A DNA stretch of 64,000 nt from Henriciella sp. Lineage in GTDB: Bacteria; Pseudomonadota; Alphaproteobacteria; Caulobacterales; Hyphomonadaceae. Numbering within the stretch: position 1 is the first letter of the stretch; each line of letters opens with the position of its first letter. The position numbers and the translations under genes are program-made. Below the pieces are notes generated by a model. That model was not told the origin of the DNA, made no database searches, and saw only the letters and a program-made list of their open reading frames with translations. Shown in pieces: positions 26,463 to 35,636 of the stretch. The stretch covers positions 1 to 64,000 of the forward strand of contig JAQWGO010000015.1 of assembly GCA_029238175.1 (NCBI GenBank), written 5' to 3'.

Positions 26463-27968
26463 ATGCTGCACCCTTCAACCAAAAAGCTGATTGATCGCCT
26501 GGCCGAAATGACAGAGCGCGGCAAACTCAACTGGGAAGAAGGCGAAAACGATGCCGTCGTTTATGCCACCGAGGGATACAGCGTCGCGCTGACCAACGCG
26601 CCCGATGAGCTGATCATTACCAGCAAAGACGGCAAACAGCTTGAGCGCGCTGACGAAGCGGAGCTCGCAGAAGCCACGACCGAAACCGGCGGCAGCTACA
26701 CAGAGGTTGTCGCAAACATGAAGCGCGAAGCCTCTCGTATTGCGCGCGGCACAGAAGCCGCAATTTCAACTCTGCTCGCTGGCATTGACCTCGACGGTGA
26801 TGGCATTCCGGACATTTCTGTTGATGCAGATGATGACGAAACCGAATTGGTCGAAGCCTCCGAACCAGAAGATGTGGCTGATGAAACCTCTGCCGTCAGT
26901 GTTGAAGAGGTTGAGAGCCTTGAGGCGGATGATACGCTTGAAGCAGAAGAAGAAACAGATGCGGCCCCTGCCGACATTGAAGCCCATGACGAAGAGCCGG
27001 ATATGACCGAAGCGGTCGCCCGCCTCGCTGATGAAGTCAACGGCCGCGACGGCGCTGAAGAGATCGCAGCGTCAACACTTACCGCCGCTGCAGGCGGACT
27101 AGCCGCAGCCGTCGCAATGGCCGAAACGAGTGATACAGAAGAAACTGCGGAAGAGGTTGAGACAGTCGAAGTTGAAGCCGAACCGATTGCTACGGAAGCC
27201 GTTGAAACGATCGTCGACACAGATCGCTATGTCCCGTTCGGTTTAGAGACTGCGGAAACAGTCGTAACCGCCGAAGCCGCGCCAGTCGAAGAAGCTTCAG
27301 AACCTGTCGAGCTGGCTGATGCGCCAGCGGAAGATACAATTGCACCGATGGCACTGGCGACAGCATCGGTAACTGAATTTGCCAGCGCGGCTGTCGAAAC
27401 CGTAACCGAGACGACATCTGACGTCGGTGAAGAGCTTGTTGAGACGGTAACCGAAACAGTTTCTAAAACGTCCGAGACGATTACAGAGACAGTCGAAACC
27501 ATTACAACTGATGCGACTGAAGTCGCTGAGGTGATGACAGAAATCGCGGATGAATCGACGGACAATGTCGTTTCATTTGCAGCAGAAACGGCCCCGAAAG
27601 TCGGAGAAACTGTTGAACAGATCACGCCGATAACAGCAAGCCTAGACGAAACACCTGAAGCGGCTTCCGAGGCCCCGCGAAGCTTCAGCTTAAGCGGTAT
27701 CGGCGCAGGCTTTGGCCTCGGCGCGCTATCTGCAACAACCGAAGCCAGCGGCGTTCCGGGCGCAACGGCAGCCCCCGAAAGTGTCGCCGAGAAAATCGTG
27801 ATCGATGCCACTGATGAAGTGCCGATGACAGAACCGTCTGCGCCAGCTGCGGAAGCAGCACCTACGCCCGCACCAGCTGAAACAGTTGTGGAACCAACCG
27901 AAGAAGTTGCTCCAGAAGACAGCGATACGATGCTGAAACCGCGCACGCGTTTCAATCCTTGGGATTGA
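26463..27968 (+). CDS. large acidic low-complexity protein, function unknown
   Basis: 501 residues that I do not recognise. Residues 1-110 look folded (KKLIDRLAEMTERGKLNWEEGEN, EGYSVALTNAPDELIITSKDG). A calcium-loop-like DLDGDGIPDISVDADDDE follows near 120. Residues about 125-480 are dominated by Glu, Thr, Val, Ala and Asp in degenerate ETVTETV-type strings with hardly any Cys, Trp or Tyr. The last residues, KPRTRFNPWD, form a basic-aromatic tail. No signal peptide or membrane helix, so probably cytoplasmic and largely disordered or extended helical. A terminator follows. Large open frames on the opposite strand here are composition shadows. Confidence 0.75.
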   Translation: MLHPSTKKLIDRLAEMTERGKLNWEEGENDAVVYATEGYSVALTNAPDELIITSKDGKQLERADEAELAEATTETGGSYTEVVANMKREASRIARGTEAAISTLLAGIDLDGDGIPDISVDADDDETELVEASEPEDVADETSAVSVEEVESLEADDTLEAEEETDAAPADIEAHDEEPDMTEAVARLADEVNGRDGAEEIAASTLTAAAGGLAAAVAMAETSDTEETAEEVETVEVEAEPIATEAVETIVDTDRYVPFGLETAETVVTAEAAPVEEASEPVELADAPAEDTIAPMALATASVTEFASAAVETVTETTSDVGEELVETVTETVSKTSETITETVETITTDATEVAEVMTEIADESTDNVVSFAAETAPKVGETVEQITPITASLDETPEAASEAPRSFSLSGIGAGFGLGALSATTEASGVPGATAAPESVAEKIVIDATDEVPMTEPSAPAAEAAPTPAPAETVVEPTEEVAPEDSDTMLKPRTRFNPWD

Positions 27969-27990
27969 TTTCAACACCTCACGAATTCTA

Positions 27991-28020
27991 AAGAGCGCGC
28001 CTCCGTGGCGCGCTTTTTTA
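27991..28020 (+). terminator. rho-independent terminator after the acidic protein gene
   Basis: AAGAGCGCGCC and GGCGCGCTTTTTT form a GC-rich stem around TCCGT followed by six T residues. Confidence 0.92.
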
Positions 28021-28065
28021 TAGAACTGTCACAATCAGTTGCCCGTCAGCCACAAAGATCATCGA

Positions 28066-28084
28066 TCCGCGAAATAATCGCGGA
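28066..28084. promoter_or_regulatory. 7-bp inverted repeat upstream of the TonB-dependent receptor
   Basis: TCCGCGA and TCGCGGA are separated by AATAA, 105 bases before the receptor ATG. Size and position fit an operator or 5' leader hairpin for the receptor; no T-tract follows. Which regulator would bind is unknown. Confidence 0.4.
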
Positions 28085-28189
28085 AACATGCTGAACAGAT
28101 ATTGCTCCGCACCCTGCGCAATCTGTATCCGATACGCAGAGGTGCCTTGCTAGGTAGGTACCCAATAACTGACATAAGGTGATCCGCTA

Positions 28190-30442
28190 ATGTCTCTTCG
28201 AACCTCCCTAAAACTTACAGCTGCTGCCGCGACGATTGCTGCGACTTTGGTTGCCCCTGCCCTTGCCCAGGACGCTGACGAAACAGACGCTCGCCGTCTG
28301 GCTCCAGTCGTGACCACGGCCCAACGTGTTGAGCAAGACGCTCAAGATGTGCCGATCTCAATTACGACGATCGCTGATGAGAAACTCAACAACTTAAAAG
28401 CTGGCGGCGCGGACATTCGTTTCCTGTCGGCACGCGTCCCATCGGTTGTTGCTGAAAGCTCTTTCGGACGGGCATTCCCGCGCTTCTATATCCGCGGCAT
28501 CGGCAATACTGACTTTGATCTAAACGCCTCACAGCCCGTTTCACTTGTCTATGATGATGTGCCGTATGAAAGCCCCATCCTGAAAGGCTTCCCTGTTTTT
28601 GACGTTGAAGGCATTGAGGTTCTTCGTGGACCACAAGGCACATTGTTCGGTCGCAACACACCGGGCGGCATCATCAAGTTTGATAGTGTGAAGCCGGGTG
28701 AAGAGCAAAACGGCTATATCAAAGCCTCTCTTGGCTCTTTTAACACGACTGAGATCGAAGGCGCCTACGGCAACCGCGCTTATGAAGACCTCGCTTATCG
28801 TATATCTGGCCTCTACCAACAGCGCGATGATTTCGTGGACAATACATTCACAGGCGAAAGCGATCAGTATGAAGGTTTTGAGGAATGGGCCGCACGCGCA
28901 CAATTCCTATGGACCCCATTTGCTGACACTGACGTTCTTCTAAACGTTCACGCCCGTAACAATGAAAGCGACGCGCGCTTGTTCCGCGCGAACATCATGA
29001 CACAAGGCCAACGCGGCCTGAATGATGATTTTGATTTTGAAAGCGTTGCTTTCGACGGTGACAACTACCTTGAGCAAGAAACATGGGGCGTTACGCTTCG
29101 TGTTGACCGTGAAATCAATGAAGCGCTCGATCTTACTTACATTTTCGGTCGTGAGTCGGCTGAAGTCGAATCGCGCGGCGATATTGATGGCGGCTTCGGC
29201 GCAGCCTTCCTTGGCGCGGGCAACTTTGGACCGGGCTTCATCCCATTCCCGTCTGAAAGCTCTGGCGCAGTTGATGACCTAACCCAGACAACCAACGAAA
29301 TTCGCCTCGCATTTGACAATGGCGGCGACGTTCGCTGGCAAGCGGGCGCATTCATGTTTGATGAAACGCTTCAGATCACATCGCGCAGCTTCGACACTTT
29401 GGCTCCGGGACGTCCAGAAAACGGACGCGCCACACGGGCCGGCGAAACAAACGCGTTCAGCCTCTTTGCCTCTGCCGCATATGATGTGGCGGATCAGCTT
29501 ACAATTGCTGGCGGCGCGCGTTTCACAGACGAAAAGAAAGACTTCGTCGTTGAACGCCAAGTCGGCCCATTCGGTTCGGGCACATTCGGCCCGATCTCTG
29601 GTAGCGTCGGTGACGAACAGATCAGCTGGGACCTTTCTGCAACCTATGCGGCCAATGACGATCTGTCTTACTATGCCCGCGTTGCAAAAGGCTTCCGTGG
29701 ACCATCTATCCAAGGTCGTTTGGTCTTCGGTAACACAGTGTCTGACGCTGAAAGCGAAACCGTTCTATCATACGAAGCTGGTGTAAAATCTGAACTTCTG
29801 GACAATCGCCTTCGCGCGAACGTCAACGTCTTCTTCTACACTTTGGAAGATCAACAGCTGACCATCGTTGGCGGCACAAACAACACTGTCGCCCTATTCA
29901 ACGCTGATGAAGGCCAAGGCTACGGCTTTGAGGCAGATGTTGAAGCGGCACCGATTGACAATCTGTTGATCACGGCTGGCCTGTCTTATAACAATACTGA
30001 GATCAAAGATGACCTTCTCATCGCGCCGGGTTGCGGTGCGCCATGTACGGTTCTTGATCCAGCGGTCACCGATGTGGGCGGCAATTTCCTAGGCTATAAC
30101 ATCTCTGGAAACAGCTTCCCGAACGCACCAGAATGGATCGGTAACATCACTGGGCGCTACGCCGTACCTATGAATGGCGGCGAACTCTACGCCTACACTG
30201 ACTGGGCCTACAAAGGCGACACAAACTTCTTCCTCTATGAGAGCGTTGAGTTTGGTCAGGACGGCTACTGGCAGGGCGGCCTTCGCGCTGGCTGGCAGGG
30301 CGATAACGGCATCGATGCATCAGTCTTCGTTCGTAACGTCACCGATGAAGTTGTGCTGACCGGCGGTATCGATTTCAACAACCTAACTGGCTTCGTAAAC
30401 GAGCCACGCACTTGGGGTGTTGAAGTGGGTTACAGCTTCTAA
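28190..30442 (+). CDS. TonB-dependent outer membrane receptor
   Basis: 750 residues. A signal peptide ends near ALAQ (27). An early VVTTAQRVEQDAQDVPIS resembles the TonB box and plug entry. The plug (about 45-160) contains FYIRGIGNTDFDLN and VEVLRGPQGTLFGRNTPGG-type sequence. The 22-strand barrel ends WGVEVGYSF with the terminal Phe required for outer membrane insertion. The RGIGN and LFGRNT motifs are typical of the large sphingomonad/hyphomonad receptor group. The ligand is not readable; no Fur box or riboswitch is seen. AAGGTGA precedes the ATG and a terminator follows, so it stands alone. Confidence 0.93.
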   Translation: MSLRTSLKLTAAAATIAATLVAPALAQDADETDARRLAPVVTTAQRVEQDAQDVPISITTIADEKLNNLKAGGADIRFLSARVPSVVAESSFGRAFPRFYIRGIGNTDFDLNASQPVSLVYDDVPYESPILKGFPVFDVEGIEVLRGPQGTLFGRNTPGGIIKFDSVKPGEEQNGYIKASLGSFNTTEIEGAYGNRAYEDLAYRISGLYQQRDDFVDNTFTGESDQYEGFEEWAARAQFLWTPFADTDVLLNVHARNNESDARLFRANIMTQGQRGLNDDFDFESVAFDGDNYLEQETWGVTLRVDREINEALDLTYIFGRESAEVESRGDIDGGFGAAFLGAGNFGPGFIPFPSESSGAVDDLTQTTNEIRLAFDNGGDVRWQAGAFMFDETLQITSRSFDTLAPGRPENGRATRAGETNAFSLFASAAYDVADQLTIAGGARFTDEKKDFVVERQVGPFGSGTFGPISGSVGDEQISWDLSATYAANDDLSYYARVAKGFRGPSIQGRLVFGNTVSDAESETVLSYEAGVKSELLDNRLRANVNVFFYTLEDQQLTIVGGTNNTVALFNADEGQGYGFEADVEAAPIDNLLITAGLSYNNTEIKDDLLIAPGCGAPCTVLDPAVTDVGGNFLGYNISGNSFPNAPEWIGNITGRYAVPMNGGELYAYTDWAYKGDTNFFLYESVEFGQDGYWQGGLRAGWQGDNGIDASVFVRNVTDEVVLTGGIDFNNLTGFVNEPRTWGVEVGYSF

Positions 30443-30462
30443 GCTGTACGCCTTCTAAAAGT

Positions 30463-30502
30463 AAAAAAGCCCCTGCGTCTTTCGATGCAGGGGCTTTTCT
30501 TT
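30463..30502 (+). terminator. terminator between the receptor and RND genes
   Basis: AAAAAAGCCCCTGC and GCAGGGGCTTTTCTTT pair around GTCTTTCGAT. The A-tract on the left means it may also serve the convergent RND gene, which ends at 30539. Confidence 0.88.
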
Positions 30503-30538
30503 GGCCGGGGTTTCGTCCCCGTGCTCTGGGAGGAATTT

Positions 30539-33500
30539 CTATTCGGCGGGTACTCGGTTTGGATGCTCCCAGCCCTTACCTGTCAGCATGCGGTAAATCC
30601 GCTTCATCGGCTTCATCGTCATGATGCGATAGACCGCGGGCGTGAAGTAAAGCGCTAGCAAAGCTGAGCCGGCCACACCGCCAGCAATCGCTGTGGCCAA
30701 CGGCATCCAGAAGACATCGCCCTGCAGAATGATCGGAATGAACCCGCCCATTGTCGTCAGTGTCGTCGCCACGATATGGCGTGTTGCGGCGACGACGATC
30801 TCACGTTGAACAATGACATCATCATTGCGCGCCGCCTCATTCCCAGTCAGTAGCGCCAGCACAACGATCGTGCCGTTAATCGAAATCCCCAGCAGGCCGA
30901 GCGCACCCAATATGGCATTGAACCCAAGTGGCAGATTGAACATCCAGACGCCTGCAAAGGCTAATCCCATCGACATGAAACCAACTGTCATAACCAGAAA
31001 TGCCAACCGGAAAGAATTGAAAACTAAGGTCACCGCGCCCAGCATGACCAGCATTAGAGGGACAGCCAACGAAGCCAAATTCGCCATCGCTTCAGATTGC
31101 TCACTGGCCGTACCACCTTCGATGAGGTCATAGCCCGGCGGCAGTTCGAAATTCGCATCAATCAAACCTTGCTTGAACTCTGCCAAGATCGGATCCGGCA
31201 GGGCGTACGGTTCTACAAAGGCGTAAATCTCATTCACACGCCGACCATCAAGGCGAATAATTGACGCTGTTTGCGGATCAAGCGTGACCTCACCCAGCGC
31301 AGAAATCGGCGTGCCTGTACCGGGCCGTCCATTGCCAATCGTCTTGGAACGCAGGTCAGACAACAGACTACGCCGTTCAGCAGGCGCAATAACGCGGACC
31401 GGAACTTCTTCGATACCTTCAAGGATTGATCCTGCGGGAACGCCTTCAAGTTCCGCCCGAATATCGCTGGCCAATGAGGCGAGGCGCTCACCAGACATCG
31501 CGGTCGCGACTTCATCTGCACGAATTGTCATCACCGGAGCGCCCATTTGAAGCTGGGCCTGCGTGAACGTAACACCGGGCGTTTGGGCTAGTATCCGCCG
31601 GGCCTCGTTGCCATATTGGTTCAGGATCGCAAGATTGTCACCGCGCAGATAGAACGCAATTGGCGCGGGCGTTGGTGGCCCTTGCTCAAATGGTGTCGCA
31701 ATGATCTGCGCCGACGGAAACTCACGGCGAAGCGTTTCTGAAACGTCGCTGACAAGCGCGCGCGCCGTTTCATTGCTTTCTAGTTGAACAAATCCGCTTG
31801 CGAAGCCCGCAACACCCTCTGTGTTGTTGAAAGAGTTATAATAGACGCGGGGCCCCGGTTCACCGACGACGAAATGTACGCCTGTAATCTGTGGGTACTG
31901 ATCTCGCAAAAGCTTGGTGGCGCGATCACTGGCTTCAATCGCTTCGTAAATCGTGGCTTGCTGGTTCAGGCTAATCTCAAGCTGAAACTGATCGCGTTCC
32001 GTCGGCGGAAAGAATTGCGTCGGCAACTGCCCGGCCAAATAGAACCCCGTCATCACGGGAACAATCCCAATCAACAGACCCAAAACAGGGTTGCGTAAAA
32101 CCCGCTCAACACTCCAGCGATAGCCATCTGTGATCGTATCAATCTTAATCCCATCACGCCAAAACCGCTTCTTACGCTGAAGCCGATTTGGATCGTCCAG
32201 CCATCCTGCAATTGCCGGAATAACCGTCATCACAACGATGAAAGACATAATCACAGAGAACATGACCGACATGCCAATCATGCCGATAAACTCACCTGTC
32301 GGACCCGGCTGGAACGCAATCGGCGCGAAGGCCAGCGCCGTTGTTAAGGTCGACGCGAAAAGCGGCCCGAATAGCTTCCCAAGCGCATGCTCAATGGCCT
32401 GTATAACAGTCAGTCCACCTGCTCGCTCTTGCTCATATTCATCAACCACCACGATCGCATTATCGATCAAAAGCCCAAGCGAGATGACCAAGCCTGTTAC
32501 CGACATTTGATGCAGTGGATAATTGAAGAATTTGAAAAGGGTCAGCACCAAAGCAACCGTCAACGGCAAGGCCAAGCCCACCACAATCGCGGCACGCCAC
32601 CCCATCACAAAAAACAGAACCGCAAAGACGATTAGCGCTGAATAAACAAGGTTTTGCGCCAAACCATTCAGCCGCGACTCCGTATACTTGCTCTGATCAA
32701 AAATGATCTCGACGCCAATATCTTCAGGGGACGCTTTAGAAAATTCCGCGACCATGGCACGGGCACTTGCCGCCCATACATCAACGCGCTGGTTTGACTG
32801 AATATACCCCGTAACGAAGACGGCCCGCTTACCATTACTAAAGGCCAGTTTGGTCGGCGGATCTTCAATTCCCTTAACAACTTGGGCAACATCGCCGACG
32901 CGTAGCGCAGACCCATCTGGGCGCTGCAATAAGGGAATGGATCGGATCCGGCTAATCCCGTCAAATTCACCGCTTATCTCTAGTCCAAGATCACTGTTTG
33001 GCCCGCGCATCGATCCCGCCGGCGCTTTAGCATCAGCGGCGCTAATCAGCCTCGCAGCATCATTTAGAGACAGGCCCGCAGCCGCCAAAGCCTCTGGATC
33101 GGCGATAACCCGAACTTCTTCTTCGGGCAGGCCCATTGTATCGGTTTCATCGGTCGCATTAATCGCGCGAAAGCGGTCTTCCAGAATTTCGGACATGCGC
33201 GCCATAACGGCAAGTTCTGGATCACCTTCGCCTTCCCACTTCACGGCCACCGTCATGGTCGCAGCGCCGACAAACACCCGCCTCACAAATGGCTTGCTGA
33301 CGCCCGCGGGTAGATCACCTTCCGCAAGGCTGACCTGCTGCCGGATCAAAGTCCACGCATTATCCACTTCCGCTTCGGACAGGTCTTCCGCAATATTGAT
33401 CGATATCTGTGAAACGTTTGCCCGCGAACTAGAATTGATCTCTTCGACTTCTGGCAATTCGAGCAGCCGCCGTTCAATTGGCTCTGTAATCGTGGCTTCG

Positions 33501-33670
33501 ATACGGGACGCATCCGCGCCCGGCAGTGTTGTCAGGACAAAGCCGAAACGCTCAACCAGCGTCGGGTCTTCCTGCCGACCCAGCGTCAGGATCGCAAAGA
33601 ACCCGCTGATTAGCGCAACAATGATGGTCAGCGCAGTAAGGCGCGGCAAGCGATAGAAGAGCGAGAACAT
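30539..33670 (-). CDS. RND-family efflux permease
   Basis: 1043-residue inner-membrane pump with two halves of six helices and large periplasmic loops. The N-terminus FYRLPRLTALTIIVALISG is followed by a porter domain with EPIERRLLELPEVEEI. Helix 4 carries GLVISLGLLIDNAIVVVDEYE with one Asp of the proton relay, where AcrB has two. It belongs to the HAE-like clade paired with one adaptor. It follows the adaptor gene by 6 bases. No outer membrane factor gene is nearby, so it must use a shared TolC-like channel. Substrate unknown. Confidence 0.93.
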   Translation of the reverse strand: MFSLFYRLPRLTALTIIVALISGFFAILTLGRQEDPTLVERFGFVLTTLPGADASRIEATITEPIERRLLELPEVEEINSSSRANVSQISINIAEDLSEAEVDNAWTLIRQQVSLAEGDLPAGVSKPFVRRVFVGAATMTVAVKWEGEGDPELAVMARMSEILEDRFRAINATDETDTMGLPEEEVRVIADPEALAAAGLSLNDAARLISAADAKAPAGSMRGPNSDLGLEISGEFDGISRIRSIPLLQRPDGSALRVGDVAQVVKGIEDPPTKLAFSNGKRAVFVTGYIQSNQRVDVWAASARAMVAEFSKASPEDIGVEIIFDQSKYTESRLNGLAQNLVYSALIVFAVLFFVMGWRAAIVVGLALPLTVALVLTLFKFFNYPLHQMSVTGLVISLGLLIDNAIVVVDEYEQERAGGLTVIQAIEHALGKLFGPLFASTLTTALAFAPIAFQPGPTGEFIGMIGMSVMFSVIMSFIVVMTVIPAIAGWLDDPNRLQRKKRFWRDGIKIDTITDGYRWSVERVLRNPVLGLLIGIVPVMTGFYLAGQLPTQFFPPTERDQFQLEISLNQQATIYEAIEASDRATKLLRDQYPQITGVHFVVGEPGPRVYYNSFNNTEGVAGFASGFVQLESNETARALVSDVSETLRREFPSAQIIATPFEQGPPTPAPIAFYLRGDNLAILNQYGNEARRILAQTPGVTFTQAQLQMGAPVMTIRADEVATAMSGERLASLASDIRAELEGVPAGSILEGIEEVPVRVIAPAERRSLLSDLRSKTIGNGRPGTGTPISALGEVTLDPQTASIIRLDGRRVNEIYAFVEPYALPDPILAEFKQGLIDANFELPPGYDLIEGGTASEQSEAMANLASLAVPLMLVMLGAVTLVFNSFRLAFLVMTVGFMSMGLAFAGVWMFNLPLGFNAILGALGLLGISINGTIVVLALLTGNEAARNDDVIVQREIVVAATRHIVATTLTTMGGFIPIILQGDVFWMPLATAIAGGVAGSALLALYFTPAVYRIMTMKPMKRIYRMLTGKGWEHPNRVPAE

Positions 33671-33676
33671 TAGGCG

Positions 33677-34861
33677 TTATCCCTCTTCGACGTCGGAGCT
33701 AACAAGTTCAATATCTGCTGGCGTAACGGGTTGCCCCGGTGTGATCCGCTGCAAACCATCTAGGATGACGCGGTCTCCGTCACGGACGGCCCCGCGCACG
33801 AAAACACGGTCACCCGCCTGATGCACGATCTCTACAACACCCGGCTGCGCGAGCCATTCACCACCAACTTCACGCGCCACATAGACTGACCATAATCCGT
33901 GATCGCTTTCCAAGAGCGCTGAAACTGGAACCCAGAAACCAGATTCCTCAATCCTTTGCGCCAAGCCAATGCGCACAACGGCGCCAGCTGAGGCTTTCTC
34001 AGGCTCCAGGATATCAAAAATTGTTGTGACCGTTCTTTGGCCGGTATCAATCACACCGGTTACAGATCGCAGTTTCGAAGAAACCTCTCCCTGATCCGTT
34101 GTCAGCTTATAAGTTTGTCCCTTGACCATCGTCGCAGCCAGTTTTGCCGTCAGGCCAATCCGGGCCTCTAAACGTCCAGACTCAACCAACTCAAAGACAA
34201 GCGTACCCGGCCCTGCAATTGCGCCCTCATCGGACATTCGTGCGGTGATCGTGCCAGAATATGGCGCAACGATTTTCGCCAAATCAATCTGCACTCTTAA
34301 TGTGTCTGCATTGGCTTGCGCCGCTGCGATGCGTGCGGCGGCTGTATTTGCTTGCGCCGTCGCTTCATCGACGCGTTGCTGCGAAACATGCCCCTTTTCG
34401 CTTAGCGTGGATTGGCGTTGAACTGTCGCCAATGCAAGCGCGTGCGATGCTTCCGCTTCAGCCACTACCGCCTCGGCAGCCGCCAGCTGCGCCGTCAATC
34501 CGCGAACATCTAGCGTGGCAAGCGTGCGCCCGCTACGAACGCGGTCACCGACATCAGCGGAAAGCGATTCAATACGACCACCCGACGAAAACCCAAGCTG
34601 ACTTGTCCGGCGCGGCGTAATGATCCCTGTGAATTTTTCATCGACAGTGAACGCCTTCTCCAGCGCGACCGTCATCGTCTCAACAGATAGGGGTATCGGC
34701 TTTGCTTCCGCAACTTTCGGCCCCTCCGGTAAGCGATTTCCAACAACGAACGTACCAATAACAACCGCGATCACCGCCAGTAAAAGAACGAATATCAGCC
34801 CCTTCCAGGCGCTGGGTTTCGTCTCACGTTCATAGGCTTTCTGTGCTTCAAGCTCGCTCAT
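33677..34861 (-). CDS. RND efflux periplasmic adaptor (membrane fusion protein)
   Basis: 394 residues: a cytoplasmic leader, one anchor helix (about 21-43), then lipoyl halves around a long coiled-coil hairpin. FTGIITPRRTSQLGF and GGRIESLSADVGDRVRSG begin the lipoyl motif, the Ala/Glu/Gln-rich hairpin spans about 110-175, and IVAPYSGTITARMSDEG closes it. A beta-barrel domain follows. It links the RND pump to an outer membrane channel. It starts 2 bases after the TetR gene, so the regulator is in the same operon. Confidence 0.92.
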   Translation of the reverse strand: MSELEAQKAYERETKPSAWKGLIFVLLLAVIAVVIGTFVVGNRLPEGPKVAEAKPIPLSVETMTVALEKAFTVDEKFTGIITPRRTSQLGFSSGGRIESLSADVGDRVRSGRTLATLDVRGLTAQLAAAEAVVAEAEASHALALATVQRQSTLSEKGHVSQQRVDEATAQANTAAARIAAAQANADTLRVQIDLAKIVAPYSGTITARMSDEGAIAGPGTLVFELVESGRLEARIGLTAKLAATMVKGQTYKLTTDQGEVSSKLRSVTGVIDTGQRTVTTIFDILEPEKASAGAVVRIGLAQRIEESGFWVPVSALLESDHGLWSVYVAREVGGEWLAQPGVVEIVHQAGDRVFVRGAVRDGDRVILDGLQRITPGQPVTPADIELVSSDVEEG

Positions 34862-34863
34862 GG

Positions 34864-35511
34864 CTAAGCCTCCATACCGCGAACGATTTGGTCCGCGTGA
34901 AATTCAATAAATTCTGCTCGTGACAGCGTATTTGTGTTTGGCTTAAAGGCCGGGAAAGTTGGCATATGGGCCATCATCATGGCAAGGCCGTGCATCGAAG
35001 CCCAGACCGATTTGGCCGATAGTGTCGGATCAATCTCTTTGCGGAACGTGCCATTCTCTACACCCTCCTCAATCATTGATTTTAGGACCATAAAGGCTTT
35101 GCCCTTCATAGAGTTTTCAAACTCAGGGTCATCCACGTCAATCCCGTTCTGAACGGCCTGGCCTGTAAATGCTGCGGAGTAATGGTGCGGCTTGTCAGCG
35201 GCGATCTCAACATAGGTGCCGACACACGCACGCGCCCGCTGCGCGAACGGCTTAGCACTGTCGAAAATCTCGTGCACATCAATCAGCAGCAGCTCAAAGA
35301 AGCTTTCCTTCAGCTCATCAACCAACTCATCCTTTGACCCGAAATACTTGTAAATTGCAGCAGGTGAATAATCGATCGCCTGCGCCAAGCGCCGGATTGA
35401 CAGCCCCTCCGCGCCCTCACGCGCAAACACACGTTCGGCCGCAGACAAGATCATCTCGCGAACTTTCAGGCGTCGCCGTTCGGCGGGTGTATGGAGAATT
35501 TCAGTAGGCAT
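34864..35511 (-). CDS. TetR/AcrR family transcriptional regulator
   Basis: 215 residues. The N-terminal HTH is clear: ILSAAERVFAREGAEGLSIRRLAQAIDYSPAAIYKYFGSK occupies about 20-58 (given here by its main parts AERVFAREGAEGLS and SPAAIYKYFGSKDEL). The C-terminal ligand-binding part ends near TLSRAEFIEFHADQIVRG. The ATG at 35511 is chosen because it begins just before the HTH; an earlier start would add about 90 residues lying over the promoter region. First gene of the regulator-adaptor-pump operon, with a palindrome 51 bases upstream, so autorepression is likely. Confidence 0.92.
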   Translation of the reverse strand: MPTEILHTPAERRRLKVREMILSAAERVFAREGAEGLSIRRLAQAIDYSPAAIYKYFGSKDELVDELKESFFELLLIDVHEIFDSAKPFAQRARACVGTYVEIAADKPHHYSAAFTGQAVQNGIDVDDPEFENSMKGKAFMVLKSMIEEGVENGTFRKEIDPTLSAKSVWASMHGLAMMMAHMPTFPAFKPNTNTLSRAEFIEFHADQIVRGMEA

Positions 35512-35561
35512 AGGCCGGAAAGTCCTTTCACTTACACAACAAGTAGGACAACAGTTCAGAA

Positions 35562-35578
35562 AGTAAACACTGTTCACT
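35562..35578. promoter_or_regulatory. TetR-type operator between the efflux operon and nitroreductase
   Basis: AGTAAACACTGTTCACT is a dyad about a central C with 7 of 8 bases matching. It lies 51 bases before the TetR ATG and 59 before the divergent nitroreductase ATG, so one site could control both directions. Confidence 0.65.
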
Positions 35579-35636
35579 AATTTTTTCTGCGCCATTACCC
35601 TCTGGTGAATGCCAGAAGCATGCCTAGATAGCGGCC

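Noticed and set aside
26696-27955. Two long Ser/Val-rich frames opposite the acidic protein gene
   Set aside because: They are mirror images of the repetitive GAA/ACA/GTC codons of the plus-strand gene and lack ribosome sites or conserved motifs.
26463-27968. Acidic repetitive protein as an RTX toxin or S-layer protein
   Set aside because: There are no GGxGxDxUx nonapeptides and no secretion signal; only one isolated calcium-loop-like stretch.
32920-32940. AATAAGGGAATGG, resembling half of the shared palindrome
   Set aside because: It lies inside the RND coding region and lacks the second half.
32850-33656. 268-codon plus-strand frame
   Set aside because: It lies opposite the conserved N-terminal part of the RND permease and has Ser/Arg-rich shadow composition.
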